From contig NZ_BAFX01000074.1 in NCBI RefSeq assembly GCF_000308815.1, positions 186,001-250,000 of the forward strand: a stretch of 64,000 nt of DNA, read 5' to 3'. Origin of the DNA: Nocardia concava NBRC 100430 (lineage in GTDB: Bacteria; Actinomycetota; Actinomycetes; Mycobacteriales; Mycobacteriaceae). Every line of letters begins with the position of its first letter. Within the stretch, counting starts at the first letter, position 1. Below are positions 61,529 to 64,000 of this stretch, one piece after another. A program made the translations under genes and the position numbers. The notes under the pieces were generated by a model. That model did no database searches and was not told the origin of the DNA. It saw only the letters and a list, made by a program, of their open reading frames with translations.

Positions 61529-62122
61529 CTATCCGGCGTGCTCGAATGCGCGCCGATAGATTTCATCGATGATCGGGTTCTTGGCGAGGTTGTAGTCGGC
61601 GGGAGAGTCGCTTGTTCGCGTCGCGATCTCGCGCTTGGCGTTGGCATAGAGATCTCGATCTTCGGCGTGGTCGCGCAGCCAGTCCCGGAATACCAGGTGC
61701 CGGATATGCTCAGAAGCATTGGGGCTGAAGACATGTAGGTTCACCGCAGGGTCGGCCCGGATGAGCATCCGATGCTGATGCCAGTCTGGCTCTCGCAGGA
61801 TCAGACGGTAACCCGCCTCCTCCAACTCAGTGAGGTAGCAGGACTCATCTGCCGAGTCAGCGACGATGAGGTCGATGTCGATGATCGGCTTGGCAGCCAT
61901 CCCCGCAATCGCGGTGCTGCCGACATGCTCAACCGCCAGCGCCCTCTCGCCCAGCGCCTGTCGGATCAGATCGGCCTGTTCACCGAACAGCGTCGGCCAG
62001 CGCGGATCGTAGGCAGCGAGAACGATCGGCTCGACCCGTGGCGGCCCGCCGTCGACCCAAGCGGCCGCCATTTGCTCGGGAGTGCTTACCAATCGCTGTG
62101 TTACCTCGGGTGGAAACGACAC
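61529..62122 (-). CDS. GrpB-family nucleotidyltransferase-like protein
   Basis: About 197 residues. The GrpB fold is recognised by LAAYDPRWPTLFGEQADLIR, RALAVEHVGSTAIAGMAAKP, and IIDIDLIVADS (Asp pair of a nucleotidyltransferase-type active site), then NLHVFSPNASEHIRHLVFRD and WLRDHAEDRDLYANAKREIA. Related proteins (UPF0157) are often appended to kinases for CoA biosynthesis, but the free-standing form has no settled role. GTG at 62122 has AGGAG about 10 nt upstream and starts the conserved part; open frame continues to 62206. Confidence 0.85.
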   Translation of the reverse strand: MSFPPEVTQRLVSTPEQMAAAWVDGGPPRVEPIVLAAYDPRWPTLFGEQADLIRQALGERALAVEHVGSTAIAGMAAKPIIDIDLIVADSADESCYLTELEEAGYRLILREPDWHQHRMLIRADPAVNLHVFSPNASEHIRHLVFRDWLRDHAEDRDLYANAKREIATRTSDSPADYNLAKNPIIDEIYRRAFEHAG

Positions 62123-62601
62123 CGCACTCAATCTCCTGGCCTCGAAACAACAAGTTGTCCAGGCTAGCGCATCGAACACCGTCGTCGCAGGCCGCAGTAC
62201 TGGCAAAGGCCAAGTCCGCCAACGCCTACAGTCCGGCCTCCGTTCGTACCGCGCATCGGTACCCGCAGGCCCTTGACCGGTAGTTCATGCCCAGCCGGCA
62301 GGGTTGGATGCCGACTCCCGCGAAATGCCGGAACCGGTGTCGGGCGGCTTCGGGAGCTGCGAGGTCCGACCTACAGGTGCCGACCGCGAAGGGTCGAGGC
62401 CCCCTGCGATGTATTCGGGGCAACGAAATATGAGCAACCGCCAGGCCATGAGTTCGTACTGCACGAACGCGTACGGAGCCAGAATCAACAGATCATCAGT
62501 ACAGGGCCCAGTATTGTGAGCATCCGTGCCCGTGCGCTCTGCCTGGTCGCGGTGATCACCGACCAGCGAGCAACTGATGCACTGTGGCGGTCGGGAGCCG
62601 A
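62123..62601. other. 479-bp region without a convincing gene
   Basis: I find no frame that clearly behaves like a gene here. A 67-codon minus-strand frame (62488-62285) has a hydrophobic N-terminus (MILAPYAFVQYELMAWRLLI) but no partner features and no clear ribosome site. ACAACAAGTTGT near 62148 is a short imperfect palindrome, within the upstream region of the GrpB gene. Nothing else stands out. Confidence 0.5.
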
Positions 62602-62844
62602 TCAGTCTGGCGTCGGGTGCAGATTGAGCATGAACTCCACGACCGTGCCAACGCCGAACAGTATGGCCAGTACCAGCATGCAGATACCGATAGAGCAGGC
62701 GACAAACACTGCGACGTGGATACCGGTATCGCGTATGAGCGGACCCACTCCCTCTTTACGTGCCGCGGATACCACCGCGGCACCGATCGAAACCGGTGCC
62801 AGCACCAGCCCCAGAACGATGAAGGCCGTCAGAATTCCGTTCAC
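62602..62844 (-). CDS. Small two-helix membrane protein
   Basis: Protein of 80 residues with two membrane helices: ILTAFIVLGLVLAPVSIGAA (residues 4-23) and GIHVAVFVACSIGICMLVLA (residues 41-60), the second extended to about residue 73, joined by a basic-acidic loop (AARKEGVGPLIRDT). N-terminus and C-terminus lie on the same side. No family recognised. The length, membrane pattern and G/C third-base usage suggest a real gene. Confidence 0.6.
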   Translation of the reverse strand: MNGILTAFIVLGLVLAPVSIGAAVVSAARKEGVGPLIRDTGIHVAVFVACSIGICMLVLAILFGVGTVVEFMLNLHPTPD

Positions 62845-63104
62845 CCCCTAGCGGATGCCGACCATACCGGAGACTCGATCCTCTCGCAGTCCACCCAATC
62901 AGCAGTATCCATACGACGGCAGGTCACTTGGCCGTACTGATTCGGGGTGGTCGAATGTCCTGCGGACCCGGAACAGCTCGGGGCCGTCGCAGTATCCGCA
63001 TATGCCGAGTTCAGGGCCGGTTAGGTCTGGTGTCTTGACTTCGGGCGCACGCGCGCGACCATCATCGTATTGGCGTGTTGCGGCGCTCGAATCGAGGTAC
63101 AGGC

Positions 63105-63671
63105 ATGTCACAACCGAACGTCGACCGCGACGGACTCGCCGCCGACCTGGAGCGAGCACGAACCGACTTTCACCATCTGCTCGAGAGCACCGGTGCCGAT
63201 GAGTGGGCTGCCCCGACCATCGGCACCCGCTGGACCAACGAAGAGCTGTTGTTCCATATGGTATTCGGCTACATGATCGTTCAGAAGCTGCTGATCCTCG
63301 CACGGATATTCGGCCGTCTGCCCACCGGCGCGAGCCGCGCGAACGCACGATTGCTGAATGCCGTGACCGGACCGTTCGACGTGGTCAACTTCTATGGCTC
63401 CCGCCTGGCCGCGCGTGTGTACAACCGGCGCAGGATGGGCGCGAAGATGGATCGGGTCATCGCGTCGTTGCAGCGTTCACTCCGACGGTCGGACGCGGCG
63501 AAGTTCACGCGCGAAATGCACTATCCGAGCCGCTGGGATCCGTACTTCCGGGGGTCGATGTCCCTCGCCGAGCTCTACCGATATCCGGGGCGACACTACG
63601 ACCACCACCGAAAACAGTTGACCGTCAGCGGCATCCGCGAACCCTGGTCCGATGCACCGAACGCACCCTGA
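63105..63671 (+). CDS. DinB-superfamily protein
   Basis: Protein of 188 residues. The four-helix DinB/YfiT-type bundle is suggested by FHHLLESTGADEWAAPTIGT and RWTNEELLFHMVFGYMIVQK near the start, and by the C-terminal ELYRYPGRHYDHHRKQL in which the His residues would complete a three-His metal site. Such proteins include thiol transferases and metal-dependent hydrolases; the substrate is not known. A 10-bp hairpin follows the stop. Confidence 0.8.
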   Translation: MSQPNVDRDGLAADLERARTDFHHLLESTGADEWAAPTIGTRWTNEELLFHMVFGYMIVQKLLILARIFGRLPTGASRANARLLNAVTGPFDVVNFYGSRLAARVYNRRRMGAKMDRVIASLQRSLRRSDAAKFTREMHYPSRWDPYFRGSMSLAELYRYPGRHYDHHRKQLTVSGIREPWSDAPNAP

Positions 63672-63682
63672 TGCCTTGTGGT

Positions 63683-63705
63683 GCGCTGGCCGAACCGGCC
63701 AGCGC
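63683..63705 (+). terminator. Candidate terminator after the DinB-like gene
   Basis: Perfect 10-bp stem GCGCTGGCCG (63683-63692) and CGGCCAGCGC (63696-63705) with a 3-nt loop, 12 bp after the stop codon. There is no T-run, as usual for this type of genome. Confidence 0.55.
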
Positions 63706-63826
63706 GAGGCCCGATATCGCCGGTGCGGTCGCAGCGAATGCCCGTTTAAGATCCTGGTGTGCAAGAGGATTCGCGGATCTGTCGTCCACCGGCGCGCGAG
63801 GGCGTCGGTCACCGGATCTGCGGGGA

Positions 63827-64000
63827 ATGATGTTCTGGGTCTTCGCGGCGGTGTTGTCGGGGTTGTTCGCCTGGCGCGTGTACACGGTAGGTATGAGGCG
63901 TCGCCGGTCGGTTCGTGCGCTTGCTACGGTGATCGGCCATCGACAGCGGTACATCCGGTCGGAGGAGAATCCGAACTTCTGGCAGTTACTGGTTGTCGTC
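63827..64000 (+). CDS. Membrane protein, possibly DUF3592-type, N-terminal part
   Basis: An open frame of 58 codons runs off the window: MMFWVFAAVLSGLFAWRVYT (an N-terminal membrane helix), then a basic stretch and ALATVIGHRQRYIR, followed by a second hydrophobic run. Helix-Arg-rich-ATVIGH is how DUF3592-type membrane proteins begin, so this is a tentative match. GGGGA lies directly before the first ATG; the second ATG (63830) may be the start. Confidence 0.55.
   Translation, partial: MMFWVFAAVLSGLFAWRVYTVGMRRRRSVRALATVIGHRQRYIRSEENPNFWQLLVVV

Noticed and set aside
62285..62488. 67-codon minus-strand frame with a hydrophobic start
   Set aside because: No ribosome site or recognisable pattern, and the C-terminal half looks random; described only within the intergenic entry.
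1..64000. CRISPR arrays, insertion sequences, prophage genes, tRNA or rRNA
   Set aside because: No regularly spaced repeats, transposase or integrase motifs, or tRNA/rRNA-like sequences were recognised by reading; small tRNAs could still be missed without a dedicated search.

Overview
The window reads as chromosome of a high-GC, mycolic-acid-type actinomycete, most likely Nocardia or a close relative. Reasons: strong G/C bias at third codon positions; IdeR-type iron boxes; leaderless GTG genes; a urease set without ureE; an ECF41/SigJ-like sigma factor; and secreted glycine-zipper proteins of a kind I associate with Nocardia. I saw no tRNA, rRNA, CRISPR array, insertion sequence, phage gene or replication origin.

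Layout. 1-2.2 kb: siderophore (FecCD) permeases diverging from a FhuF-like gene across an iron box. 2.2-5.5 kb: secreted lipase, LysR regulator, a candidate iron-regulated small RNA, and a leaderless MarR gene coupled to an unknown gene. 5.5-8.5 kb: PaaI thioesterase and ureABC, closed by a strong terminator. 8.5-15 kb: a tightly overlapping meta-cleavage operon (FAD monooxygenase, extradiol dioxygenase, hydrolase, hydratase, aldolase, acetaldehyde dehydrogenase). 15-28 kb: small regulator/enzyme pairs (TetR-amidohydrolase, O-methyltransferase, PadR-SnoaL, TetR-DHA2 exporter, SDR, quinone reductase, VOC-sigma factor, PHP protein) and several unrecognised membrane proteins. 28.3-39.4 kb: a divergent cluster that can be assembled into a complete oxidative hexuronate pathway ending in 2-oxoglutarate. 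39.7-41.8 kb: ureF, ureG, ureD. 41.9-45 kb: serine deaminase with an amino-acid permease. 45.1-48.3 kb: a decayed serine hydrolase and two tandemly duplicated secreted proteins. 48.4-51.4 kb: ndh, a beta-lactamase-fold protein and an unknown gene. 51.5-60.6 kb: recC, recB, recD. 60.7 kb to the end: methyltransferase, GrpB-type protein, small membrane proteins and a DinB-fold protein.

How it fits together. In Mycobacterium tuberculosis the order is Rv1846c - intergenic sRNA MrsI - Rv1847 (thioesterase) - ureABCFGD - ndh. All of these components occur here in the same order, but ureC and ureF are separated by about 31 kb holding the aromatic and uronate catabolic clusters and other accessory genes. 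The intergenic spot that would correspond to MrsI carries a SigA-like promoter, an iron box inside that promoter, and about 90 nt ending in a 15-bp hairpin. The best leads are this putative MrsI orthologue, the uronate regulon with a shared 21-bp operator, a palindromic element flanked by 8-bp repeats between recC and recB, a disordered N-terminal extension on RecB, and a Trp/Arg/Pro-repeat membrane protein with no fold I recognise.
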